Of a DNA stretch of 64,000 nt, positions 52,534 to 60,678 are shown in pieces. Position numbers and translations under genes: made by a program. Numbering within the stretch: the first letter of the stretch is position 1; the number at the start of each line of letters is the position of its first letter. This stretch comes from Streptomyces sennicomposti (GTDB lineage: Bacteria; Actinomycetota; Actinomycetes; Streptomycetales; Streptomycetaceae): positions 62,001-126,000 of the forward strand of contig NZ_JAIOAB010000012.1 in the NCBI RefSeq assembly GCF_019890635.1, in the 5' to 3' direction. The notes under the pieces were generated by a model. The model saw only the letters and a list, made by a program, of their open reading frames with translations. It was not told where the DNA came from and ran no database searches.

Positions 52534-53535
52534 ATGCCTTCATCTGTCATGCCCACGCCCAGGAAGAACGACGGTCCGCGACCGCCCGCCGCCGTCTCCG
52601 CCCTCGGTCTGCGCAAGTCCTACGGCGACAAGACCGTGCTCGACGGCATCGATCTGCACATCCCGGCCGGCTCCGTGTTCGCACTGCTCGGACCCAACGG
52701 CGCCGGCAAGACCACCACCGTCAAGATCCTCTCCACGCTCGTCACGGCCGACGCCGGACAGGCCCAGGTCGCCGGCCACGACCTCACGACCGCACCGCAG
52801 GCCGTGCGCGCCGCGATCGGCGTCACCGGACAGTTCTCCGCCGTGGACGGCCTGATCACCGGCGAGGAGAACATGCTCCTCATGGCGGACCTGCACCACC
52901 TTCCCCGGCGCGAGGGGAAGCGGGTCGCCGCCGAACTGCTGGAGCGCTTCGGCCTGACGGAGGCCGCGAAGAAGCCCGCCGCCACCTACTCCGGCGGCAT
53001 GAAGCGCCGCCTCGACATCGCCATGACCCTGGTCGGCGACCCGCGGATCATCTTCCTCGACGAGCCGACCACCGGCCTCGACCCGCGCTCCCGGCACACC
53101 ATGTGGCAGATCGTCCGCGACCTCGTCAGCGGCGGCGTCACCGTCTTCCTCACCACCCAGTACCTGGAGGAGGCCGACGAACTCGCCGACCGCATCGCGG
53201 TCCTGAACGACGGCAGGATCGCCGCGGAGGGCACCGCCGAGGAACTCAAGCGGCTCGTCCCCGGCGGACACATCCGGCTGCGCTTCACCGACCCGGCCGC
53301 CTACCGCCGTGCCGCCTCGGCCCTGATCGACGCCGCCCGCGACGACGAGTCCCTCACCCTTCAACTCGCCGGCGACGGCAGCCAGCGCGCCCTGCGCCAC
53401 CTCCTCGACCGGCTGGACTCGGCCGGCGTCGAGGCAAGCGAACTGACCGTCCACACCCCCGACCTCGATGACGTCTTCTTCGCCCTGACCGGCGGCGCCG
53501 ACGTCCCCGCCCACTCCGAGGAGACCGTCCGATGA
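52534..53535 (+). CDS. ABC exporter ATP-binding protein, DrrA type
   Basis: 333 residues. One cassette: Walker A GPNGAGKTT (53-61), signature YSGGMKRRLDIAMTL, Walker B RIIFLDEPTTGLDPRSR, and the DrrA-like C-terminal extension with DLDDVFFALTGG. DrrA/DrrB pairs export anthracyclines or other lipophilic drugs. The substrate is unknown here. Its last codons overlap the permease start (ATGA at 53532-53535). The RHH and DUF4097 genes precede it on the same strand. Confidence 0.92.
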   Translation: MPSSVMPTPRKNDGPRPPAAVSALGLRKSYGDKTVLDGIDLHIPAGSVFALLGPNGAGKTTTVKILSTLVTADAGQAQVAGHDLTTAPQAVRAAIGVTGQFSAVDGLITGEENMLLMADLHHLPRREGKRVAAELLERFGLTEAAKKPAATYSGGMKRRLDIAMTLVGDPRIIFLDEPTTGLDPRSRHTMWQIVRDLVSGGVTVFLTTQYLEEADELADRIAVLNDGRIAAEGTAEELKRLVPGGHIRLRFTDPAAYRRAASALIDAARDDESLTLQLAGDGSQRALRHLLDRLDSAGVEASELTVHTPDLDDVFFALTGGADVPAHSEETVR

Positions 53536-54323
53536 GCTCCCTCTCCCTCGCCGCCCGCGACGCCTCCACGATGCTGCGCCGCAACCTCCTGCACGCCCGG
53601 CGCTACCCGTCCCTCACCCTGAACCTGCTGCTCACCCCGGTGATGCTGCTCCTGCTCTTCGTCTACATCTTCGGCGACGTGATGAGCGCCGGCATCTCAG
53701 GCGGCGGGGCGGGACGGTCCGAGTACCTGGCCTACCTCGTCCCGGGCATTCTGATGCTGACCATCGGCGGCACCACGATCGGCAGCGCGGTGTCCGTCTC
53801 CACGGACATGAACGAGGGCATCGTCGCCCGCTTCCGGACGATGGCGATCCACCGCGGCTCGGTGCTCATCGGGCACGTGGCCGGCAGCGTGCTCCAATGC
53901 GTGATGAGCGTGGTCCTCGTCGGGGCCGTGGCGGTGGCCATCGGTTTCCGGTCCGTGGACGCCACCGCCCTCGACTGGCTCCTGGCGGTGGGCCTGCTGA
54001 CGCTCGTCTCCCTCGCCCTCACCTGGATCGCGGTCGGCATGGGCCTGTCCAGCCCGAACGCGGAGGCGGCCGGCAACAACGCCCTGCCGCTGATGATCCT
54101 GCCGCTCCTGTCCAGCGCCTTCGTGCCGGTCGACGCGATGCCGGGCTGGTTCCGGCCGATCGCCGAGTACCAGCCCTTCACCCCGGCCATCGAGACGCTG
54201 CGCGGGCTGCTCCTCGGCACCGAGATCGGCGACAACGCGTGGCTGGCCGTCGGCTGGTGCCTGGCGCTGGCCGTGCTCGGCTACTTCTGGTCCCGGTCGC
54301 TCTTCGACCGCGAGCCGAAGTAG
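53532..54323 (+). CDS. ABC-2 type permease, DrrB type
   Basis: 263 residues with six predicted helices. It starts SSLSLAARDASTMLRRNLLHARRYPSLTLNLLLTP and has the ABC-2 signature around GLSSPNAEAAGNNALPLMILPLLSSAFVPVDAMPGWFRPIAEYQPFTPAIE. It forms the channel with the ATPase encoded upstream, with a 4-nt overlap. A 21-bp perfect hairpin follows the stop and separates it from the convergent streptophobe gene. Confidence 0.92.
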   Translation: MSSLSLAARDASTMLRRNLLHARRYPSLTLNLLLTPVMLLLLFVYIFGDVMSAGISGGGAGRSEYLAYLVPGILMLTIGGTTIGSAVSVSTDMNEGIVARFRTMAIHRGSVLIGHVAGSVLQCVMSVVLVGAVAVAIGFRSVDATALDWLLAVGLLTLVSLALTWIAVGMGLSSPNAEAAGNNALPLMILPLLSSAFVPVDAMPGWFRPIAEYQPFTPAIETLRGLLLGTEIGDNAWLAVGWCLALAVLGYFWSRSLFDREPK

Positions 54324-54364
54324 CGGCCGCCCGCCCGCGCCGCGGAGCGAGGTCCGGCGCGCCC

Positions 54365-54412
54365 ATGGGCCGTGCGCCTCCGGTGGTACGTCACCGGAGG
54401 CGCACGGCCCAT
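54365..54412. terminator. Very strong bidirectional hairpin terminator
   Basis: A perfect 21-bp stem (54365-54385 with 54392-54412) encloses the loop GTACGT. The left arm begins ATGGGCCGTGCG. It lies between the convergent permease and streptophobe genes. Confidence 0.85.
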
Positions 54413-54434
54413 CGCCGGTGCGGCCCCGGCCGGG

Positions 54435-56549
54435 TCACTTCCTCGGCGGGCGCGGTGGAGGCGGGGGTCCCGAGGGCTCCGGGGGCGGCGGCGCGTCGTC
54501 CGGCGGTGGCGGTGGCGGTGGGGGCCAGGCGCCGGACGGCCGAGGGCGGGCGGGCCGCCCGGGCGGTGCGCCCCTGACGGGCGGCCTGACGGGCGGAGGG
54601 GGTACAGGCCCCGCGAGCGTGGGCGCGCCGTGCACGTCGTCGGGCACGTCGTCGGGCACGTCCTCCGGTGCGCTCGTCGGCCGGGGCGGGCGCGCGGACC
54701 CACCACCGCCCTCGCCCCGCCCCTCCTCCCGAGCAGCCGGCCCGCCGCGGAGACGGAGGTACGGGTTGGTCGCCGGGTTCGGCGGCCGGTAGGGAGCACC
54801 GGGGGAGTAGGGACCGCCCGCGCCGTCCCGCACGGCGCCCGCGTCCGGCACGCCCGCCGACCCACGTACGCCCCCAGCGCCCCATAGGTCGTCCCCAGCG
54901 CCCCGTAGGTCATCCCCAGCACCTCGTACGTCACCCGCATCACCCCGTACGTCCCCCGGACCGCCCACCCCTACGGCACCGAGCGTGTCTCCCGCCGCCC
55001 GCGCGAAAGGCGCCGCCCTCCGCCCCGCCGCTCCGGTCGCCGTCGCCAGCACGGCCCCGGCGGCCCCCGCCCCGCACCCCCACACCGCGCCCAGCAGCAG
55101 CGCCGCGCCCAGGTGCCCGTGCAGCTCGATCCCCGCGCCGAAGGCGTCGAGGCCGAACACGGACAGCGAGGCGTTCACGGAAACCCGCGTCAGCCAGGCG
55201 AGCAGCGGCAACGCGAGGGCGGTGACCACCCCGAGCCGCAGCGCACACCGCCCCACGAAACCCAGCACCCCCGCCCCCGGCGGACCCCCGTCCCCACCGG
55301 CCGCCGCCCCGTCCGGCCCCACGAACCCCGTACGCACCGGCGCACCGCCCACCGCACCGCCCATCACCCCGCCCGGCCCCGCCGCCACCCCGCCCGGCCC
55401 CGCCGCGAACCCCGCGCCCGCCGACGATCGCACCCGAGTTCCCACCGGCGTCCGAACCGCCGTCAGCACCCCCGCCAGCAGCATCATCAGCGCCGCCGCC
55501 ACCGCCAGCAGCCATACCCGGCCGTCCAGTTCGGCCAGGCGGCCCAGCGTGACCGGCCGCCCGGAGTGCGCGTCCAGCAGCCGGTCCAGCGGAGCCGGCA
55601 GCAGGTGGGCCAGTCCGCCCGTCGCCGCGCCGTCCCAGGGGACGAACAGCCCGAGCGGCACGCCGAGCCACACCCCGTCGGGCGCGCCGAGCACCGCGGC
55701 CCCCAGGACGCGTCCCGGGTGGTCGTCGCCGAGCGCGGCGTACGCGGCGGCGGCCAGCCCCGCGGCCACCGCCACCAGCAGCACCGCGACGAGCGCGGAC
55801 ACGGCCGGCCGTACGACCCGGTGGACGGCGTCCCAGCCCCGTGGCAGCGGGGTGCGGCGCGAGGCGAGCAGCGCGATCAGCAGCACGCCCGCCGACCAGC
55901 CGAGCCCGCCGAGCAGCGTGGGCGCCGCGTCGACGGTGAAGCCGACCGCGGCCTTCGCGTCGACGAGCCCGCCGATCCGGTCGGGCAACAGCCCGCCGAG
56001 GTCGCCCAGATCGCCGACCCCCGGGATGCGCACGCCCCCCGGACCGGTCCCGCCCGGCAGTCCGTCGAGACCGAGCGAACTCCCGTCCAGGGTCACCACG
56101 TCGTGCCCCGCCCAGGCGAGACCGCCCAGCATCGCCACGAACAACGCCACCACCGCCCCTGCCCGGACCAGGAGTTCGCCCGGGCCGAAGCCGAACGGGG
56201 CCGCGCGCAGGGACCGCAGGAAGAGCCAGGACAGCAGCAGCGCACCGACCAGGCTCACGCCCAGTGGCGTGATCTCGACGGCGGTGTGCGCCTGCGCGCC
56301 GTGCAGACCGAACGCGGACACGTCGCCCGAGGGCCGTACCGTGCCGCCGGCCCCGAGGGCCACCGCCGCGGCGGTCATCGGGCCGAGCGAACCGGCGGCG
56401 TCCGCGCGCAGCAGATGCAGCCCGAGCGCGGCCGTGCCGGCCATGCCGATCAACGCCCAGCTCACGCAGGAGACGGCGGACAGCAGGACATGCCGCCACG
56501 GCGGGCGCGCACCGCGCCCGCCGTCCACGACCGCCGTGGCAGCACTCAT
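54435..56549 (-). CDS. Streptophobe family membrane protein
   Basis: 704 residues with about nine to ten helices in the first ~520 residues (for example WRHVLLSAVSCVSWALIGMAGTAALGLHLL). It is followed by a repetitive Gly/Asp/Arg region (GDVRGDAGDVRGAGDDLRGA) and an extreme Pro-rich C-terminus. Loops carry Gly/Pro-rich insertions such as GFAAGPGGVAAGPGGV. I recognise it as the streptomycete streptophobe family; its function is not known. ATG 56549 (MSAATAVVDGG) is chosen from the point where family sequence begins. It stands alone, divergent from the FHA-ABC gene. Confidence 0.83.
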   Translation of the reverse strand: MSAATAVVDGGRGARPPWRHVLLSAVSCVSWALIGMAGTAALGLHLLRADAAGSLGPMTAAAVALGAGGTVRPSGDVSAFGLHGAQAHTAVEITPLGVSLVGALLLSWLFLRSLRAAPFGFGPGELLVRAGAVVALFVAMLGGLAWAGHDVVTLDGSSLGLDGLPGGTGPGGVRIPGVGDLGDLGGLLPDRIGGLVDAKAAVGFTVDAAPTLLGGLGWSAGVLLIALLASRRTPLPRGWDAVHRVVRPAVSALVAVLLVAVAAGLAAAAYAALGDDHPGRVLGAAVLGAPDGVWLGVPLGLFVPWDGAATGGLAHLLPAPLDRLLDAHSGRPVTLGRLAELDGRVWLLAVAAALMMLLAGVLTAVRTPVGTRVRSSAGAGFAAGPGGVAAGPGGVMGGAVGGAPVRTGFVGPDGAAAGGDGGPPGAGVLGFVGRCALRLGVVTALALPLLAWLTRVSVNASLSVFGLDAFGAGIELHGHLGAALLLGAVWGCGAGAAGAVLATATGAAGRRAAPFARAAGDTLGAVGVGGPGDVRGDAGDVRGAGDDLRGAGDDLWGAGGVRGSAGVPDAGAVRDGAGGPYSPGAPYRPPNPATNPYLRLRGGPAAREEGRGEGGGGSARPPRPTSAPEDVPDDVPDDVHGAPTLAGPVPPPPVRPPVRGAPPGRPARPRPSGAWPPPPPPPPDDAPPPPEPSGPPPPPRPPRK

Positions 56550-56781
56550 GGCAGACCCCCCGATCCGCGGCGCGGCACGGCCGCCGCGCATGTCCCCCTC
56601 GGGTGGGAATACCACTCTGCGCCCGGTTTTCAACCCCCGGCGGTGTAACGGAAGTCGAGCGGGCGTTACCCACTCATGACAAGGCCCGGCTTTCGGTCAG
56701 AGGGCCGAGCCTGAAATAGTTCCTCACGATGTTCGACATCCCTACACTCCCTGTGACGGGGGTAACTCGGGGGACAACTCA

Positions 56782-59310
56782 GTGGGGCATGGAGTGCCGG
56801 AACTCGTACTGGAAACCAATGGACGGACCTGGACGCTCGACCCGTCCAGGCGCTACACCCTGGGACGCGATCCCCAGGGCGACATCGTGTTCGAGGATGC
56901 CAGGGTCTCCTGGCGCCACGCCACCGTCGGCTTCGACGGCCGCGGTTGGGTACTCGAGGACCACGGCAGCACCAACGGCACGTTCGTGCAGGGACAACGC
57001 GTCCAGCAGGTGGAGATCGGCCCGGGCTCGGCCGTCCACCTCGGCAACGCGACCGACGGCCCGCGGCTGAGTCTGTCGGCCGCCGCGGCCGCCGTCGCCG
57101 CGCAGGGCGCGAACGCCGGCTGGGCGCAGCAGGCGCCGGCGCAGCAGCCGCCCGTCGCGAAGCAGCAGGCCGCACCGGCCGACTGGCAGCAGGCGCACCC
57201 GCAGGCGCAGCCGCCGGCGCCGTCGATCCCGCACCAGCAGCAGGGCGGACCCGGTGTCGGCGCGGGGGCGCCGCCGGTCCACGGCGACCGCAGCCCCACC
57301 ACGTTCCACCAGTTCTCCCTCGGCCGCGTGATGCGCATCGGCCGTGCGCTGGAGAACGACCTGGTCGTCTCCGACCTCCAGGTCTCCCGCCACCACGCCG
57401 AGTTCCACGCGACGCCCGACGGCCGCATGGAGATCCGCGACCTCGGTTCGCACAACGGCACGTACGTCAACGGCCAGCCGATCCCCAAGGGCGGCTCGGC
57501 GACGCTCGGCCCCAGCGACATCGTCGGCGTCGGCCACTCGACGTTCCGGATCGTCGGCGACCGGCTGGAGGAGTTCGTCGACACCGGCGAGGTGTCCTTC
57601 TCCGCCCGCCACCTCACCGTCACGGTCGACGGCGGCAAGCAGATCCTCAAGGACGTCTCCTTCGGCGTCCCGGAGAAGTCGCTGATCGCGGTCATCGGAC
57701 CGTCCGGTTCCGGCAAGTCCACCCTGCTCAAGGCGCTCACCGGCTACCGGCCCGCCGACCAGGGCGAGGTCCTCTACGACAACCGGAACCTCTACAAGCA
57801 GTTCGCCGAGCTGCGCCAGCGCATCGGCCTGGTCCCGCAGGACGACATCCTGCACAAGGAGCTGTCGGTCAAGAAGGCGCTGAAGTACGCGGCCAAGCTC
57901 CGCTTCCCCGCCGACACCACGGCGGCCGAGCGCGACGCCCGGATCGACGAGGTGCTGCGCGAGCTGAAGCTCGACATCCACAAGGACAAGAAGGTCACCT
58001 CGCTCTCCGGCGGCCAGCGCAAGCGAGTCTCGGTCGCCCTGGAGCTGCTGACCAAGCCGTCGCTGATCTTCCTGGACGAGCCGACCAGCGGTCTCGACCC
58101 GGGCATGGACCGCGATGTCATGCAGCTGCTGCGGGGCCTGGCCGACGACGGCCGCACCGTGCTCGTGGTCACCCACTCGGTGGCCGAGCTGGCGATCTGC
58201 GACAAGCTGCTGGTGATGGCGCCGGGCGGTTCCGTCGCCTACTTCGGCCCGCCCGAGGAGGCGCTGAACTTCTTCGGCTACGACAGCTGGGCCGACGTGT
58301 TCTCCGCCTTCGAGAACTACCGCGACTACGACTGGGCGGGCCGCTGGAAGGGCTCGCAGCACTACCAGATGTACGCCGCGGACATCGACTCGGTCGCCGC
58401 GCAGTCCGTACCCATGCCGCCGCCGCAGGCCATGAAGCCGCCCAAGCCGCAGGGCTGGGGTTCGCAGCTGCTGACCCTGATCCGCCGGTACGTCTCGGTG
58501 ATCGCCTCCGACAAGGGCTTCCTGGCGCTGACGGTGATCCTGCCGGCGGTGCTCGGCGCGGTCAGCCTGCTCATCAACCACGACCAGGGCCTGCTGGTCA
58601 ACCCGGTCAACCCCAAGACGGGCCTGCACGTCCCGAACAGCACGGCCACCACGGTGCTGCTGATCCTCGCGGTCGGCGCGTGCTTCGCGGGCGCCGCGAA
58701 CTCGGTCCGCGAGCTGATCAAGGAACGGGTCATCTACGAGCGGGAGCGGGCGACCGGCCTGTCGCGCTCGGCGTACCTGATGTCCAAGGTGGTCGTGCTC
58801 GGCGTGGTCACCGTGCTGCAGGGCCTGCTGGTCGGCGTGATCGGCTTCTCCAGCCGGGAGATCCCCGAGAAGGGCCTGGTCCTGGGCAACGGCACGCTGC
58901 TGGAGCTGTGCCTGCCGATCATGGCGCTCGGCTTCACCTCGATGATGTTCGGCCTGGTCATCTCGTCGCTGGTGAAGACGGCCGAGAAGACGATGCCGCT
59001 GCTGGTGATGTTCGCGATCATCCAGGTGGTGTTCACGGGCTGCCTGTTCACGCTGCACGGCACGCTCGGCGTGAACGAGTTCTCGTATCTGATGCCGTCG
59101 CGCTGGGCCGTCGCCGCCGCCGGCGCCACGCTGGACTTCAACAACATCGCCCCGAACACCGACGACCCGACCAGCACCGATCCGCTGTGGGACCACGCGG
59201 TCTCGGCCTGGGGCATCGACATGGTCGCGCTGATCGCGCTCGGCGCGGTCTGCGGCTTCCTGGTGGCCCGCTTCCTGCGGCGCCACGAGCCGGAGGTCAT
59301 GCGCAAGTAG
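56782..59310 (+). CDS. FHA-domain ABC transporter (Rv1747-like, ABCG type)
   Basis: 842 residues. Two FHA domains (about 1-100 with LGRDPQGDI, SWRHA, STNGTFV; and about 165-270 with IGRALENDL, SRHHAEF, SHNGTYV) bind phosphothreonine. An Ala/Gln-rich linker separates them. The ABC domain (about 275-500) has GPSGSGKST, LSGGQRKRVSVALELL and LIFLDEPTSGLDPGMD. A six-helix ABCG-type permease ends the protein. The layout matches mycobacterial Rv1747, an exporter controlled by Ser/Thr kinase PknF. No kinase gene is adjacent here. GTG 56782 has GGGGGA 7 nt upstream; GTG 56794 is an alternative. Confidence 0.93.
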   Translation: MGHGVPELVLETNGRTWTLDPSRRYTLGRDPQGDIVFEDARVSWRHATVGFDGRGWVLEDHGSTNGTFVQGQRVQQVEIGPGSAVHLGNATDGPRLSLSAAAAAVAAQGANAGWAQQAPAQQPPVAKQQAAPADWQQAHPQAQPPAPSIPHQQQGGPGVGAGAPPVHGDRSPTTFHQFSLGRVMRIGRALENDLVVSDLQVSRHHAEFHATPDGRMEIRDLGSHNGTYVNGQPIPKGGSATLGPSDIVGVGHSTFRIVGDRLEEFVDTGEVSFSARHLTVTVDGGKQILKDVSFGVPEKSLIAVIGPSGSGKSTLLKALTGYRPADQGEVLYDNRNLYKQFAELRQRIGLVPQDDILHKELSVKKALKYAAKLRFPADTTAAERDARIDEVLRELKLDIHKDKKVTSLSGGQRKRVSVALELLTKPSLIFLDEPTSGLDPGMDRDVMQLLRGLADDGRTVLVVTHSVAELAICDKLLVMAPGGSVAYFGPPEEALNFFGYDSWADVFSAFENYRDYDWAGRWKGSQHYQMYAADIDSVAAQSVPMPPPQAMKPPKPQGWGSQLLTLIRRYVSVIASDKGFLALTVILPAVLGAVSLLINHDQGLLVNPVNPKTGLHVPNSTATTVLLILAVGACFAGAANSVRELIKERVIYERERATGLSRSAYLMSKVVVLGVVTVLQGLLVGVIGFSSREIPEKGLVLGNGTLLELCLPIMALGFTSMMFGLVISSLVKTAEKTMPLLVMFAIIQVVFTGCLFTLHGTLGVNEFSYLMPSRWAVAAAGATLDFNNIAPNTDDPTSTDPLWDHAVSAWGIDMVALIALGAVCGFLVARFLRRHEPEVMRK

Positions 59311-59341
59311 CGCGGGGCGCACGAAGTCCCCTGGTACGCCG

Positions 59342-59368
59342 AGGGCGGCACCCGACGGGTGCCGCCCT
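59342..59368. terminator. Hairpin terminator after FHA-ABC gene
   Basis: AGGGCGGCACCC (59342-59353) and GGGTGCCGCCCT (59357-59368) form a perfect 12-bp stem with a 3-nt loop between two convergent genes. Confidence 0.85.
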
Positions 59369-59397
59369 TCCGCGTCTGTCAGAGGTCCGCGCCGACC

Positions 59398-60129
59398 TCA
59401 GTACGCGCTGTTGACGTTGTCCATCGAGCCGTACCGGTGGGCGGCGTAGTTGCAGGCGGCGGTGATGTTGGCCACCGGGTCGTAGATGTTCCACGAGGTG
59501 CCCGGGACGTGGTAGGTCCGGAAGGTCGGGTCGATGACCTGGAGCAGACCCTTCGAGGGGATGCCGTTGATCGCGTTGATGTCCCACAGGTTGATCGCGC
59601 GCGGGTTGCCCGAGGACTCCCGCATGATGTTGCGGTGCAGGCCGCTGTAGGAGCCCGGGATGTTGTGCTGCTTCATGATGTCCAGCGACTGCCGGATCCA
59701 GCCGTTCAGGTCGTTGCCGTAGGTCTTGGACGCGGCGACCGTCTGCATCTGCGGACGCTGCGCGGCGCGGCCGGCGGCCTGCTTGGCGTGGTGCGCGGCC
59801 TGGGCCTTGCGCTGGGCGGCGGCCTGCTTGGCGGCCACGGCGGCCTTCTCCTTGGCGGCGGCCTGCTTCTTGGCCGCGATCGCCTGGACCTTGAGGCTGT
59901 CGCCGGCGAGGCGGTCGGTCACGCTGGCCTTGACGTCCTTGACCGGCTGCGAGGCGACCGAGACCGGGGCCGCGGCGGTGTCGGCGGCGACGGTGGTCTG
60001 GGCCTCGCCGGGCACGGCGGCGGAGACGGCGATGGCGGCGGCGCCGAGCGTGGTGACGCCGGCGGCGGCGAGCTTCTGGGTCTTGGTCAGAGCACGACTC
60101 TTGCGGATGAAACTGAAGTTCTTGGACAT
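59398..60129 (-). CDS. Secreted transglycosylase SLT-domain protein
   Basis: 243 residues. The N-terminus (SKNFSFIRKSRALTKTQKLAAAGVTTLGAAAIAVSAAVPGEAQ) is a signal peptide. An Ala/Lys/Gln-rich helical region (about 85-125) follows, then a C-terminal SLT fold. RNIMRESSGNPRAIN holds the likely catalytic Glu, with GLLQVIDPTFRTYHVPG and YDPVANITAACNYAAHRYGS after it. Such enzymes cleave peptidoglycan glycan strands. ATG 60129 has a GAGGTCC ribosome site. A long leader with hairpins precedes it. Confidence 0.9.
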   Translation of the reverse strand: MSKNFSFIRKSRALTKTQKLAAAGVTTLGAAAIAVSAAVPGEAQTTVAADTAAAPVSVASQPVKDVKASVTDRLAGDSLKVQAIAAKKQAAAKEKAAVAAKQAAAQRKAQAAHHAKQAAGRAAQRPQMQTVAASKTYGNDLNGWIRQSLDIMKQHNIPGSYSGLHRNIMRESSGNPRAINLWDINAINGIPSKGLLQVIDPTFRTYHVPGTSWNIYDPVANITAACNYAAHRYGSMDNVNSAY

Positions 60130-60242
60130 GCGAAACGGACCTCTTCGAGTAGCGCGGAGGTCGCTCTCCGGACTGCGGGAGGGGGTCCTACCCACACGAA
60201 CGCCGCGAGCGGAAAACCCGCGGCGCTGAGCGACGAGAGCAA

Positions 60243-60271
60243 TTCTTAGCTCCCGCAAAATCTCGTGGCAA
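60243..60271 (-). promoter_or_regulatory. Promoter of SLT gene and structured leader
   Basis: On the minus strand TTGCCA (60271-60266), a 17-nt spacer and TAAGAA (60248-60243) form a good sigma70-type promoter. Transcription would start near 60236, leaving a leader of about 107 nt. In this leader CGCCGCG (60211-60217) and CGCGGCG can pair around 60205-60235 and several other inverted repeats lie closer to the gene. Confidence 0.6.
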
Positions 60272-60678
60272 AGGTGTGACGTACGAAGCTGGATAGTGGA
60301 TCAGGAACACATAAAACAGGACAGAATGGGCCATCTGCCCCGTTCATCCGGGGGTCTTTGTCTCCTATGCCCGTTCGTACGTGACGTGCGTCCTATGTGG
60401 GTCCTCACATCGGGGCCGACTCTTCCTTACGCGAAGTTGCCACCGCAATGCTCTCGGTGAGCGGAATTCGAGGGATTTCCGGCGGGCTCCCGGACGGCTC
60501 GGGAACGCCCCGACACCCGGGGGCGGCCCGGAAAACACCCGGCACCCGGGGACGGCCCAGGAACCTCCGGGCGTCCGGACGGACCGGGGCCGGGGCCCGG
60601 GACCTAGGACCAGCGTCCCGGTGCGACGCCGCCACAGGGCCGATCCGCGCTGTCGGACCCCGCCGGTACCTTGAGGAC
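60272..60678. other. Intergenic region upstream of histidine kinase
   Basis: No gene is seen. The left part (60272-60400) is AT-richer than its surroundings and should hold control elements. A direct repeat with ACCCGGGG..CGGCCC cores occurs at 60514-60532 and 60544-60563, 30 nt apart. I see no clear promoter for the kinase. Confidence 0.5.

Noticed and set aside
56779..59322. 847-codon minus strand frame opposite the FHA-ABC gene
   Set aside because: Low-complexity Asp/Gly/Arg translation that mirrors the real gene.
60130..60240. c-di-AMP (ydaO) riboswitch before the SLT gene
   Set aside because: Conserved segments of that class are not found; only generic hairpins are seen.
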